Assembly: GCF_913060805.1 (NCBI RefSeq)
Contig: NZ_CAJXTC010000010.1
Coordinates: forward strand, 78,797 to 142,796
Direction of reading: 5' to 3'
DNA: 64,000 bases
Source: an uncultured Draconibacterium sp.
Lineage (GTDB): Bacteria > Bacteroidota > Bacteroidia > Bacteroidales > Prolixibacteraceae
Below are positions 16,070 to 24,752 of the stretch, in pieces. The notes under the pieces were generated by a model that saw only the letters and a program-made list of their open reading frames with translations, made no database searches and was not told the DNA's origin. Numbering within the stretch: the first letter of the stretch is position 1; every line of letters starts with the position of its first letter. Both the position numbers and the translations under genes were made by a program.

Positions 16070-17767
16070 TTAAGGCTCTAAAATTACATCCGAAACTGAT
16101 GCACCCGTTGGAACCATCGGGAACACATTGTCTTCTTTCTCAATTTTCACCTCCAGCAAATAAGGACCATCGTGGTCGAGCATTTTTTTGATACTTGCAT
16201 CCAGATCCTCGCGTTTGTCAACGGTGTGGCCCGGTATTCCAAATCCTTTACCGATTGTAATAAAATCGGGATTATGCAATTCAGTAAACGAATAGCGTTT
16301 TTCGAAGAATAACTGCTGCCACTGACGCACCATTCCAAGGAAGTTGTTATTCAGCAACATGATTTTAACCGGCAAATTGTTTTGCGCGATTGTTCCCAGC
16401 TCCTGAACGGTCATTTGGAAACCACCATCGCCAACAATACCAACAACAGTACGGTCGGGTGCTCCAAGTTGTGCTCCCATTGCAGCTGGCAAACAAAATC
16501 CCATTGTTCCCAAACCTCCCGAGGTTACATTACTTCTCGATTTTTTGAATCCGAAATAACGCTGTGCGATCATTTGGTGCTGACCAACATCGGTAACAAG
16601 AACAGCCTCATTATTTGTCTTTTCTGACACAATTCTAACGGCTTCACCCATTGTCAACCCCGGTTTTGTAGGGTAAAGGTCTTTCTGAATAACCTTTTCG
16701 TTTTCAATGGCGTCGCATTTTTTAAATTCGTTATGCCAGTTTTCGTGATTGTTCGGATTTACATTGTCGATAAGCATTTTTAATGCTTTTTTCGCATCAC
16801 CCAATACGGCCACATCCGTTTTTACGATCTTATCAATTTCTGCCGGATCGATCTCAATATGAATGATCTTGGCCTTTTTGGCGTATTCGCTAACCTTGCC
16901 GGTAACGCGGTCGTCAAAACGCATTCCCACCGCAATAATCAGGTCGGCTTCGTTGGTGAGTTTATTCGGACCGTAGTTTCCGTGCATACCCAACATTCCT
17001 ACATTAAGCGGATGATCGGTTGGCAATGCAGAAAGTCCCAATAAGGTCCAGGCTGCAGGAATTCCGGTCTTTTCAATAAACGTTTTTACTTCTTCTTCAG
17101 CATGGCTGATAATAATTCCCTGTCCAACAAACAGCAACGGTTTTTTAGCTTCGTTAATTAAATCGGCAGCCGCTTTAATCTGGTGTGGATCAATACTGGT
17201 TTCCGGTACGTAACTGCGAATTTTTTTACATTTTTCGTATTCGTATTCCAGCTCGCCAAATTGTGCATCTTTTGTTACATCAATTAAAACCGGGCCCGGA
17301 CGGCCAGTTGTGGCGATATAAAAAGCCTGAGCAATTACTTTCGGAATTTCTTCGGATGTAGTAATCTGGTAATTCCATTTAGTAACTGGAATTGACATTC
17401 CCACGATGTCCGATTCCTGGAATGCATCGGTTCCGAGCAGCGGCTCAGCTACTTGTCCGGTGATACACACCAATGGTGTTGAATCGATCATCGCATCCGC
17501 GATTCCCGTCATAAGATTAGTAGCACCTGGACCTGAAGTTGCAAAGACAATTCCAGGTTTTCCGGTGACGCGCGCATAGCCCTGGGCACCATGAATGGCT
17601 CCCTGTTCGTGGCGGGTTAAAATATGTTTTACCTCTTTGTCAAAATCATACAACGCATCGTAAACGGGCATAATTGCACCGCCCGGATACCCGAAAATGG
17701 TATCCACCCCTTCTTCCATAAGCGACAGGATCAATGCTTGTGAACCGGTAACTTTTTTTGCTGTCAT
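16070..17767 (-). CDS. ilvB: Acetolactate synthase large (catalytic) subunit
   Basis: 565 residues, full length. It makes acetolactate or acetohydroxybutyrate from pyruvate (plus 2-oxobutyrate), the first common step of valine, leucine and isoleucine synthesis. ThDP-enzyme features: catalytic Glu in TRHEQGAIHGAQGYAR (about residue 53), the central FAD-binding domain, and the ThDP/Mg motif GDGGFQMTVQELGTIAQNNLPVKIMLLNNN (GDG-x26-NN) near residue 430. It sits between ilvD and ilvN, all on the minus strand. Confidence 0.97.
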   Translation of the reverse strand: MTAKKVTGSQALILSLMEEGVDTIFGYPGGAIMPVYDALYDFDKEVKHILTRHEQGAIHGAQGYARVTGKPGIVFATSGPGATNLMTGIADAMIDSTPLVCITGQVAEPLLGTDAFQESDIVGMSIPVTKWNYQITTSEEIPKVIAQAFYIATTGRPGPVLIDVTKDAQFGELEYEYEKCKKIRSYVPETSIDPHQIKAAADLINEAKKPLLFVGQGIIISHAEEEVKTFIEKTGIPAAWTLLGLSALPTDHPLNVGMLGMHGNYGPNKLTNEADLIIAVGMRFDDRVTGKVSEYAKKAKIIHIEIDPAEIDKIVKTDVAVLGDAKKALKMLIDNVNPNNHENWHNEFKKCDAIENEKVIQKDLYPTKPGLTMGEAVRIVSEKTNNEAVLVTDVGQHQMIAQRYFGFKKSRSNVTSGGLGTMGFCLPAAMGAQLGAPDRTVVGIVGDGGFQMTVQELGTIAQNNLPVKIMLLNNNFLGMVRQWQQLFFEKRYSFTELHNPDFITIGKGFGIPGHTVDKREDLDASIKKMLDHDGPYLLEVKIEKEDNVFPMVPTGASVSDVILEP

Positions 17768-17838
17768 ATTGTTTACTTTTTAGCGCCGGTGCTGATGCCG
17801 GCTATCTGTTTGTTCTTTGTTTTATTCTTTTATCTCAA

Positions 17839-19668
17839 TTAGTCAATTAATCTTACGGCTCCCATATCGGCCGATGAAACGAGGCTTGCATAAGCTTTAA
17901 GCGCTTTCGATACGTTGCGGACTCGTGTTGCAGGTTTCCATGCTTTTGCGCCTTTTGCCTCTTCTTCGTCGCGGCGTTTTTGCAATTCTTCGTCAGAAAT
18001 TACAAGGTTGATAGAACGCTCGGTAATGTCGATGGCAATTTTATCGTTGTTGCGAATTAGTGCAATTGCACCGCCACCAGCTGCTTCCGGAGACACGTGG
18101 CCGATAGACAATCCCGATGTTCCACCCGAGAAACGTCCGTCGGTTATCAGTGCACAGTGTTTATCCAGTTGCATCGATTTCAGGTACGAGGTAGGGTAGA
18201 GCATTTCCTGCATTCCCGGTCCTCCTTTTGGCCCTTCATAACGAATAACGATAACATCACCTTTTTGAACGTCATCGCCAAGAATTCCATTCACCGCATC
18301 GTCCTGCGAATCGAAAACTTTTGCTGTTCCCGTGAATTTAAAAATCGACGGATCAACACCTGCAGTTTTTACAATACAGCCTTTTTCAGCGATGTTACCA
18401 AAAAGAACAGCTAATCCGCCGTCTTTGTTGTAGGCATTCTCGAAATCGCGGATACAACCATTGGCACGGTCATCGTCCAATTCTTTGTAGGCGCTTTGCT
18501 GCGATCCCATAACCAGGTTTCGACCTCCACCCGGAGCCGATTTATATCGGTTTATCGCATCCTCGGTAACCGTATCACGTTTAATATCGTATTCGGCAAT
18601 GGCTTCTGCCAACGTTCGTCCGTCGATACGCGAAACGTTGGTTTCCATTAAACCGCCTTTTTCCAATTCGCCCAAAATACCAAGAATACCACCGGCACGG
18701 TTAACATCCTGAATATGGTAATGACCATTAGGCGCCACTTTACACAGGTTTGGTGTGATGCGCGAAAGCTGGTCGATATCATTCATAGTAAAGCTAACTT
18801 CGGCTTCGTGTGCAATAGCCAGCAGGTGAAGTACCGTGTTGGTTGATCCTCCCATGGCAATATCCAATTTCATTGCATTTAGAAAGGCATCGCGCGAACC
18901 AATACTTCTTGGAAGTACCGAATCGTCGCCTTCGAAATAATATGCTTTTGTTGCTGCGATAATTTTTTGTGCAGCTTCTTCAAATAATTTCTTTCTGTTG
19001 GCGTGTGTGGCTACAATTGTTCCGTTTCCGGGAAGTGCCAAACCAATAGCTTCAGCCAGACAGTTCATCGAGTTGGCGGTGAACATTCCCGAGCATGATC
19101 CGCAGGTAGGACAAGCGTTTTCTTCCACCTTTTGCACATACGAATCAGCAATTTTGGTGTCGGCAGCCATAACCATTGCATCAACAAGGTCGAGGAATTT
19201 GTCGTCAACTTCGCCGGCTTCCATTGGCCCGCCCGAAACAAATACTGCCGGAATATTCAGGCGCATAGCGGCCATCATCATTCCCGGAGTAATTTTATCG
19301 CAGTTCGATATACAAACCATTGCATCTACTTTGTGCGCATTACACATGTACTCAACACTGTCGGCAATCACATCGCGCGACGGAAGCGAATATAACATCC
19401 CGTCGTGGCCCATTGCAATCCCATCGTCGATGGCAATGGTGTTAAATTCAGCAGCAAAATAGCCTTCTTTTTCAATTAAACTTTTTACATACTGGCCAAT
19501 TTCGTGTAAATGAACATGCCCCGGAACAAACTGAGTGAACGAATTAACAATTGCAATCAAAGGTTTCCCAAAGTGTTCTTCTTTCATTCCGTTAGCTCTC
19601 CAAAGGCTGCGTGCCCCGGCCATTCTGCGGCCCTGTGTGGTTGTGTTGCTTCGTAATGTGTTATGCAT
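17839..19668 (-). CDS. ilvD: Dihydroxy-acid dehydratase
   Basis: 609 residues, typical of IlvD/Edd proteins. It dehydrates 2,3-dihydroxy-isovalerate and -3-methylvalerate to the 2-oxo acids that lead to valine/leucine and isoleucine. Iron-sulfur ligands are visible in [15 protein letters not shown] and [19 protein letters not shown], with further family blocks [14 protein letters not shown] and [21 protein letters not shown]. The family separates dehydratase from phosphogluconate dehydratase by context: ilvB follows 71 bp downstream. First structural gene of the operon, immediately behind an attenuator. Confidence 0.97.
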   Translation of the reverse strand: MHNTLRSNTTTQGRRMAGARSLWRANGMKEEHFGKPLIAIVNSFTQFVPGHVHLHEIGQYVKSLIEKEGYFAAEFNTIAIDDGIAMGHDGMLYSLPSRDVIADSVEYMCNAHKVDAMVCISNCDKITPGMMMAAMRLNIPAVFVSGGPMEAGEVDDKFLDLVDAMVMAADTKIADSYVQKVEENACPTCGSCSGMFTANSMNCLAEAIGLALPGNGTIVATHANRKKLFEEAAQKIIAATKAYYFEGDDSVLPRSIGSRDAFLNAMKLDIAMGGSTNTVLHLLAIAHEAEVSFTMNDIDQLSRITPNLCKVAPNGHYHIQDVNRAGGILGILGELEKGGLMETNVSRIDGRTLAEAIAEYDIKRDTVTEDAINRYKSAPGGGRNLVMGSQQSAYKELDDDRANGCIRDFENAYNKDGGLAVLFGNIAEKGCIVKTAGVDPSIFKFTGTAKVFDSQDDAVNGILGDDVQKGDVIVIRYEGPKGGPGMQEMLYPTSYLKSMQLDKHCALITDGRFSGGTSGLSIGHVSPEAAGGGAIALIRNNDKIAIDITERSINLVISDEELQKRRDEEEAKGAKAWKPATRVRNVSKALKAYASLVSSADMGAVRLID

Positions 19669-19701
19669 ACTTTTTTGTCTTTTTCTGTCTGTTATAACAT
19701 T

Positions 19702-19733
19702 AAAAAAGCCTTTCTCTGTTTTGAGAAAGGCTT
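19702..19733 (-). terminator. ilv attenuator terminator
   Basis: Perfect 11-bp stem AAGCCTTTCTC/GAGAAAGGCTT with a 6-nt loop, followed on the minus strand by a T run. It sits 33 bp upstream of the ilvD ATG and 26 bp after the leader peptide stop, so it would end transcription before the operon. Its 5' arm can instead pair with the end of the leader reading frame (antiterminator, 9 bp TGAGAAAGG with CCTTTCTCA). Confidence 0.85.
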
Positions 19734-19759
19734 ATAAATATCTTTAGTATCTATACAAA

Positions 19760-19831
19760 TTAATGACCTTTCTCAGAACTTCCAAGAATGACAACGAGTA
19801 GGACAATAATATTGATAGATAAAATTTTCAT
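19760..19831 (-). CDS. ilvL: ilv leader peptide (attenuator)
   Basis: A 23-residue reading frame from ATG at 19831 to TAA at 19760, too short for ordinary gene finding. It holds 5 Ile, 4 Leu and 3 Val codons, clustered as INIIVLLVVIL, and ends in GSSEKGH. Twelve of 23 residues are the three branched-chain amino acids made by the operon. The codons just before the stop (GAG AAA GG) form the antiterminator strand. A ribosome stalled in the Ile/Leu/Val run leaves this strand free to open the terminator; one that finishes covers it and lets the terminator form. I name it ilvL by role, not homology. Confidence 0.87.
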   Translation of the reverse strand: MKILSINIIVLLVVILGSSEKGH

Positions 19832-19850
19832 AATTTTTGTAACGATGAAA

Positions 19851-19880
19851 CAAATGTAAAAATTAAAATTTATTCTCAAA
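19851..19880 (-). promoter_or_regulatory. ilv operon promoter
   Basis: On the minus strand TTTG (19880-19877), 18-bp spacer, then TACATTTG (19858-19851), a close match to the Bacteroidota TTTG/TAnnTTTG promoter. The leader ATG follows 20 bp downstream, giving a short leader before the peptide. Confidence 0.65.
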
Positions 19881-20059
19881 ACGAATTGAAATCAAAATCT
19901 CGGAATTTGAACGAATTTTAAACATATATGAAGATTTACTTCGGAATTGTAATTGTTTTGATTACAAATCTGTCAATTTTTCCCGCGTATTTGAGAAGCG
20001 TATTTTGAATGATTTTATTAATTTCAGGCTTTGCAATAAACGCAAACATAAAACTAACA

Positions 20060-21526
20060 ATGAGCCTACGCTACCATTCAATATGCCTTATCGGGTTGCT
20101 GTTTTTATTCTCCTGTGTATCAAAGCCAAACGGGGAAATTCTGAAAAATAGTGATTCGGTAAAAATTTATCCCGACTATACTGAAGTTACAATTCCTGCC
20201 AATATTGCTCCACTTAATTTTTTGGTTGAAGAAGAAGGAGATGCTTATTATCTGAATATTTCGGGTGAAAAGGCGGGGAGATTAGCTGTTTCATCTCGAG
20301 ATGGTCAATTTCGATTATCAGAAAAAAAATGGAAAAAATTGCTTGGCGAAAACCTGGGAGCAAAAATCAGCTATCTAATCTCAATTGAGAAAGATGACAA
20401 GTGGATTCAATATCCTGTTTTTACCAATACTGTTTCTGCCGAAAAAGTTGATCCGTTTTTGTATTACCGTTTGTTATATCCGGGCTACGAAAGCTGGACC
20501 GAACTGAGCATTGTTCAACGAAGCCTTGAAAGTTTTAAGGAAAAGGCGGTAATTCAAAATAACGTGGTTGGGCAAAATTGCGTGAACTGCCATGCTTTTA
20601 ATAACCAGAATGCCGATGATTTTATGTTTCACATGCGCGGTAATTTGGGCGGGACTTATTTTGTTGAAGATGGTGAGTTGAAAAAAGTGAACATGAAAAC
20701 CAAGGAAATGCAAAACGGCGCCGTTTATCCGCGCTGGCATCCGTCGGGGAAATATGTGGCTTTCTCATCGAATAAAGTGGTGCAGCAGTTTCATTCCATG
20801 GAAAACAAAAAGATCGAGGTTTCTGATCTGAACTCTTCGTTGGTAATGTATGACGTGGATAAAAATGAAATAATGCAGGTGCCTGTTGATCCGAAAAAGC
20901 AATTTATGGATACTTACCCGGAATGGTCGACTGACGGACATTTTTTGTATTTCTGCCGTGCTGCTCAAATTGCCGAGAATTACGATTACCGGGATATAAA
21001 ATATGATTTGTACCGGGTTGCATTCGATCCGGAGCTGCGAAAATTTTCAGAACCTGAGTTGGTTTTTGATGCTGCAGCTATTGGAAAGAGCGTTTCCTTT
21101 CCGCGGATAGCACCGGCCGGAAATGTGTTGATCTTTACCTTGCACGATTATGGTAACTTTTCTATCTGGCATAAAGAGGCCGACCTTTATTCGATTGATT
21201 TGGGGAATTTGCAGGTGAAGAAATGTGGAAACAACAGCGATTTTACCGAAAGTTACCACAGTTGGTCGTCGAATAGTAAATGGTTGGTATTTAGCAGCAA
21301 ACGTGGCGATGGCCTAACAGCCCGTCCGTATATTTCTTTTATAGATGAAAACGGTGTTGCAAGTAAACCTTTTGTTTTGCCTCAGGAGGATCCCGGATTT
21401 TACAGGGATTTTGTAAAAACATTTAATATCCCTGAGTTTGCCAAAACGGATGTTGACCTTACACCGGGCGAAATTCGGGAAGCTGCCGGTAAAGAAGCTT
21501 TACAAGCCCAATGGGCAAACAATTAA
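20060..21526 (+). CDS. Lipoprotein with CxxCH heme-c motif and TolB/PD40-like propeller
   Basis: 488 residues from the ATG at 20060 (an earlier in-frame ATG at 20009 would spoil the signal peptide). A lipobox (LLFLFSC) marks it as a lipoprotein. About residue 175 there is CVNCHAF, a c-type heme attachment site, set between an N-terminal beta-rich part and a propeller with TolB/PD40 repeats (YPRWHPSGKYVAFSSN, TYPEWSTDGHFLYFCRAAQ, VSFPRIAPAGNVLIFT, SYHSWSSNSKWLVFSSKR). It probably faces the periplasm as a redox or sensing protein; function unknown. It is 10 bp from the next gene, with which it forms a unit. Confidence 0.75.
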   Translation: MSLRYHSICLIGLLFLFSCVSKPNGEILKNSDSVKIYPDYTEVTIPANIAPLNFLVEEEGDAYYLNISGEKAGRLAVSSRDGQFRLSEKKWKKLLGENLGAKISYLISIEKDDKWIQYPVFTNTVSAEKVDPFLYYRLLYPGYESWTELSIVQRSLESFKEKAVIQNNVVGQNCVNCHAFNNQNADDFMFHMRGNLGGTYFVEDGELKKVNMKTKEMQNGAVYPRWHPSGKYVAFSSNKVVQQFHSMENKKIEVSDLNSSLVMYDVDKNEIMQVPVDPKKQFMDTYPEWSTDGHFLYFCRAAQIAENYDYRDIKYDLYRVAFDPELRKFSEPELVFDAAAIGKSVSFPRIAPAGNVLIFTLHDYGNFSIWHKEADLYSIDLGNLQVKKCGNNSDFTESYHSWSSNSKWLVFSSKRGDGLTARPYISFIDENGVASKPFVLPQEDPGFYRDFVKTFNIPEFAKTDVDLTPGEIREAAGKEALQAQWANN

Positions 21527-21536
21527 ATCAATTGAA

Positions 21537-23297
21537 ATGACTTCAGTTCCAGATAAAACCAAAATAATATTTCGCTTTCTTCCTGCAGTGCTGCTGTTTC
21601 TGTTCGCAACTATTTTTCTGTACAGTTTTACCGACTATATTTTCTTTTATCAGGAAAAGTCGTCCTTATTTCAAGTCTCTTTTTCTTTCCTGAAACAGCA
21701 CCTCGACCAACCGGGCGGAGTTCTGGAATACCTGGGACAGTTACAAATTGCCTTCTATTATTACCCTTTGGTTGGAGCGCTTATTGTGAGTTTGGAGGTT
21801 TTGCTGATTGTTTGGTTGTTAGCCAAAATCGGCAAAAAGTTAGGCGCAGAACAGTTCTTGTTCATGCCATTTTTAATTGGAGCCTTACTTTTTTACCTGC
21901 AAACAAATTACCAATATCAGGCATTAAATAACCTTGGAATTTTAGTGCAGTTACTTCTCTTTTGGAGTCTGATAAAGAGCAAATTCAAATATCAGTGGTG
22001 GATAGTAATTGTACTTCCCATTTTGTATTTTCTGTTTGGTAGTTATTGTTTTCTGTTGCTCGGTTTGTCAAGCATTTATTTCCTACAACAAAAAAGCTGG
22101 TTGAAGTTGACATTGAGCTGGATCAGCCTTGCGGTTTTCTTTTGGATCGGTAAAGAGTACTTGTTTTTCTATACTACCGATTCGCTTTTAGTATTTCCAT
22201 TTTTGACAACAGTTATCGGCGGACAGGTTGTATTATTTGGTTTGACCGTTTTATTATTACTTCTCATTCCTGTGTTTGCAAAAATTAGAATTAAGGCAAT
22301 TGAGCGGATAAAAATCAGACAGATAAAATTGGCCGGATTCTCTCCCTATCTAATTTTAGTGGTGCTTGTTGTTGCTGCCTTTCAGAATATTGATGTGAAG
22401 AGTAAACACTATTTTCAGGCTGAGAAATTGTTTTACGAGCAAAAATATGACGAGCTGATTCGTTATAATTTTAACGAGCCCACCACGAACAAACTAACGT
22501 TGTTTTTAAATAATGTGGCTTTGGCCGAAACCGGGCGATTGGGCGATTCGTTTTTTAATTTCCCGCAAAGCAACGATGGAAGCACACTGTTTTTGAAGTG
22601 GCAAAATATTGGTCAGTACCTACAATTTGGCGGTTATTATTATTATGCCATTGGCGTTGTAAATGAAGCGCAGCGTTGGGCTTACGAATACACGGTAATT
22701 TATGGCTACACACCTGAAACATTAAAAATGCTGATTAAAACCGAGCTGATAAAAGGAAATTACAAGACTGCTGAAAAGTATATCTCAATTCTTGATCGAT
22801 CGTTATTTTACAAGGATGATGCAAGCTATTTCAGGAAGTTTTTGAATGATGATGCAGCCGTGCTGAACGATAAAGAATTGGGACGAAAAAAGCAGCAGGA
22901 TACCAAATTCGATTTTTTTGTAAAAAGCGATACACCGTGGTTGAACCTGCTGCCTGTTTTAGATGCTGACTCGAAAAACTCGGTTGCATTGCAGTATGAA
23001 CTGTCGTGGTTGATGCTTCAAAAAGATATGAAAGGCATTGTTGAATTGTTACCGGCTTTGGAAAACGCTGGACTAAAAAAGATTCCCAAAAATGTTGAAG
23101 AAGCTGTGGTGACCTACAAATTGTTGCGGGTAGGAGAGATGCCCGAGCTAAAGAAGCTGCAAATTGATCCTCAAACTGAACAGCGTTTTCAACGGTATTA
23201 CCAGATTTATCAGCAAAACCAGGCGAACAAACGTAAAGCACAAATTGCGCTGCGTGATTTTGCCGATACTTACTGGTACTATGTCTTTTTCAATTAA
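21537..23297 (+). CDS. Multi-pass membrane protein of the DUF6057 type
   Basis: 586 residues from the ATG at 21537; the longer frame upstream overlaps the previous gene and is not used. About ten hydrophobic segments occupy residues 10-310 (FLPAVLLFLFATIFLYSF, YYPLVGALIVSLEVLLIVWLL, LNNLGILVQLLLFWSLI, VIVLPILYFLFGSYCFLLLGL and so on), followed by a soluble, Tyr-rich C-terminal region of about 270 residues with TPR-like helices. I recognise it as resembling the DUF6057 family from Bacteroidota; no function is known to me. Tight coupling to the CxxCH propeller lipoprotein suggests a joint envelope role. Confidence 0.65.
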   Translation: MTSVPDKTKIIFRFLPAVLLFLFATIFLYSFTDYIFFYQEKSSLFQVSFSFLKQHLDQPGGVLEYLGQLQIAFYYYPLVGALIVSLEVLLIVWLLAKIGKKLGAEQFLFMPFLIGALLFYLQTNYQYQALNNLGILVQLLLFWSLIKSKFKYQWWIVIVLPILYFLFGSYCFLLLGLSSIYFLQQKSWLKLTLSWISLAVFFWIGKEYLFFYTTDSLLVFPFLTTVIGGQVVLFGLTVLLLLLIPVFAKIRIKAIERIKIRQIKLAGFSPYLILVVLVVAAFQNIDVKSKHYFQAEKLFYEQKYDELIRYNFNEPTTNKLTLFLNNVALAETGRLGDSFFNFPQSNDGSTLFLKWQNIGQYLQFGGYYYYAIGVVNEAQRWAYEYTVIYGYTPETLKMLIKTELIKGNYKTAEKYISILDRSLFYKDDASYFRKFLNDDAAVLNDKELGRKKQQDTKFDFFVKSDTPWLNLLPVLDADSKNSVALQYELSWLMLQKDMKGIVELLPALENAGLKKIPKNVEEAVVTYKLLRVGEMPELKKLQIDPQTEQRFQRYYQIYQQNQANKRKAQIALRDFADTYWYYVFFN

Positions 23298-23306
23298 AGG
23301 TTTACT

Positions 23307-24503
23307 TTATTTCGATTTTAAGAGTTCATCGTTGTTTTTAAATAACAACATAAATGCTACCACTAAAACAACAGAACTTAGTGTGGTGATTCCCCAAATG
23401 GCACTCCAGTTGTAACCGGCGTCGCTTTTAAAATTGGCTATTAATTCGCTGCAAATAAAATTTCCAACCAAAAGGCCGGCACCAAATGTTACCAGGAAAA
23501 TAAAACCCTGCGCCTGCGATCGTAATTCGGCAGGTGCTTTTTTGTCAATATAAATCTGGCCGCCAACATAAAAGAATCCAAATATCAATCCGTGAATAAG
23601 AATTCCGATATAATACATCCAGCTTTGGTTGATAACACCACCGGCATAAAACGAAAGGTAGCGCACTGTAAGAGCAATCAAACCCAAAATCATCACTTTT
23701 CGTAAGCCAAACTTTTTAATGGCAGGGGGAACGAGAAGTAAAAATCCCATTTCTGCCAGAACGCCCCAGTTCATGGTTACCGAAATATATTTGGTGTTGA
23801 TGTTCAGCAAAAACTCGGAAAAGAACGAGTAATACATTGAAAAGGGAATAAGCGACAGAAAAGAGAAGATGATAAAAATGGCAAAGTTTTTATCGCGCAT
23901 TAATTCAACTGTTCGTAAACCAAAAGCATCAATCAGCGAACCTTTTTTCCCTTTGGCAGGAGGCGGAGTGTTCGGCAAAGTAAGGTTAACAAATACGGCA
24001 ACGATACTTACTGCTGCACCGCAATAAAAGGGAATGTTCGTGCCATCGAAATCGAAGCCCAAAAGACTTATGAAAACTACACTGAAAATACCCGATGCCA
24101 CCCAGCCAATCGATCCAAACACCCTGATTTTAGGGAATTGTTCGGATGGAATGTGCGCCATGGCAATTGAACTGGTTAAACTCCAGCTGGGCATGTAACC
24201 CAACATGGCAATTAGCAGGAAGATAAATAGTAAATCGGGTTGATTTGTTGTTCCGGCCATTAGCAACATTACAGCATTCAGCAAATTTAACGAAGCCAGT
24301 ACTTTTTGGCCCGGGAAAAAACGATCGGCCAGCATGCCAATAACCGGCGAACCGAGGCAGCCAATAGCCATCGAACTTAATATCATCGATTTTTCGAAAC
24401 TGCTAACGTCGAGGTTGGTTAAATATGCAGCCAGAGGAACCCACCAAACAGCGTACATCATGTATTGGAGGAGCATCATCAAAGACAGTTTTATTCTAAT
24501 CAT
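23307..24503 (-). CDS. MFS transporter, nucleoside:H+ symporter-like
   Basis: 398 residues with about 12 membrane helices. The N-terminal block MIRIKLSLMMLLQYMMYAVWWVPLAAYL and the motif IGMLADRFFPGQKVLA (loop 2-3) fit the nucleoside H+ symporter family of the MFS, whose Bacteroidota members often sit in sugar loci. It is the last gene on the minus strand after SusD, separated by 249 bp with a terminator, so it may be expressed independently. The sugar or nucleoside carried is unknown; import of the locus product (possibly fucose) is inference. Confidence 0.75.
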   Translation of the reverse strand: MIRIKLSLMMLLQYMMYAVWWVPLAAYLTNLDVSSFEKSMILSSMAIGCLGSPVIGMLADRFFPGQKVLASLNLLNAVMLLMAGTTNQPDLLFIFLLIAMLGYMPSWSLTSSIAMAHIPSEQFPKIRVFGSIGWVASGIFSVVFISLLGFDFDGTNIPFYCGAAVSIVAVFVNLTLPNTPPPAKGKKGSLIDAFGLRTVELMRDKNFAIFIIFSFLSLIPFSMYYSFFSEFLLNINTKYISVTMNWGVLAEMGFLLLVPPAIKKFGLRKVMILGLIALTVRYLSFYAGGVINQSWMYYIGILIHGLIFGFFYVGGQIYIDKKAPAELRSQAQGFIFLVTFGAGLLVGNFICSELIANFKSDAGYNWSAIWGITTLSSVVLVVAFMLLFKNNDELLKSK

Positions 24504-24701
24504 GACAATAGGATTTTAGGCAATGGGCAAATGCCAATGCGTTGGTTTAAGCAATAATGTTAAAATGAAGAACCGGTAACCTCTTCAGGCTCAGTTAAGA
24601 GTTGTGGGATATGAGGGCAATTCAGATCGTATTTTACAGTAGTTCAGTTAATGAAATTTGTTTTCTTATTGTAGAAAATACTAAATGAATAGGTTGATAC
24701 A

Positions 24702-24730
24702 AAAAGACCGGCTCAAGTTGCCGGTCTTTT
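24702..24730 (-). terminator. Terminator of the SusCD operon
   Basis: Perfect 11-bp stem AAAAGACCGGC/GCCGGTCTTTT with a 7-nt loop, with T-rich ends on both strands, 23 bp past the SusD stop. The rest of 24504-24752 shows no gene. Confidence 0.8.
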
Positions 24731-24752
24731 ATATACTAACTAAACTAAACAA

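Noticed and set aside
19702..19880. T-box or other riboswitch upstream of ilvD
   Set aside because: No T-box or specifier features; the leader peptide with Ile/Leu/Val codons explains the terminator fully.
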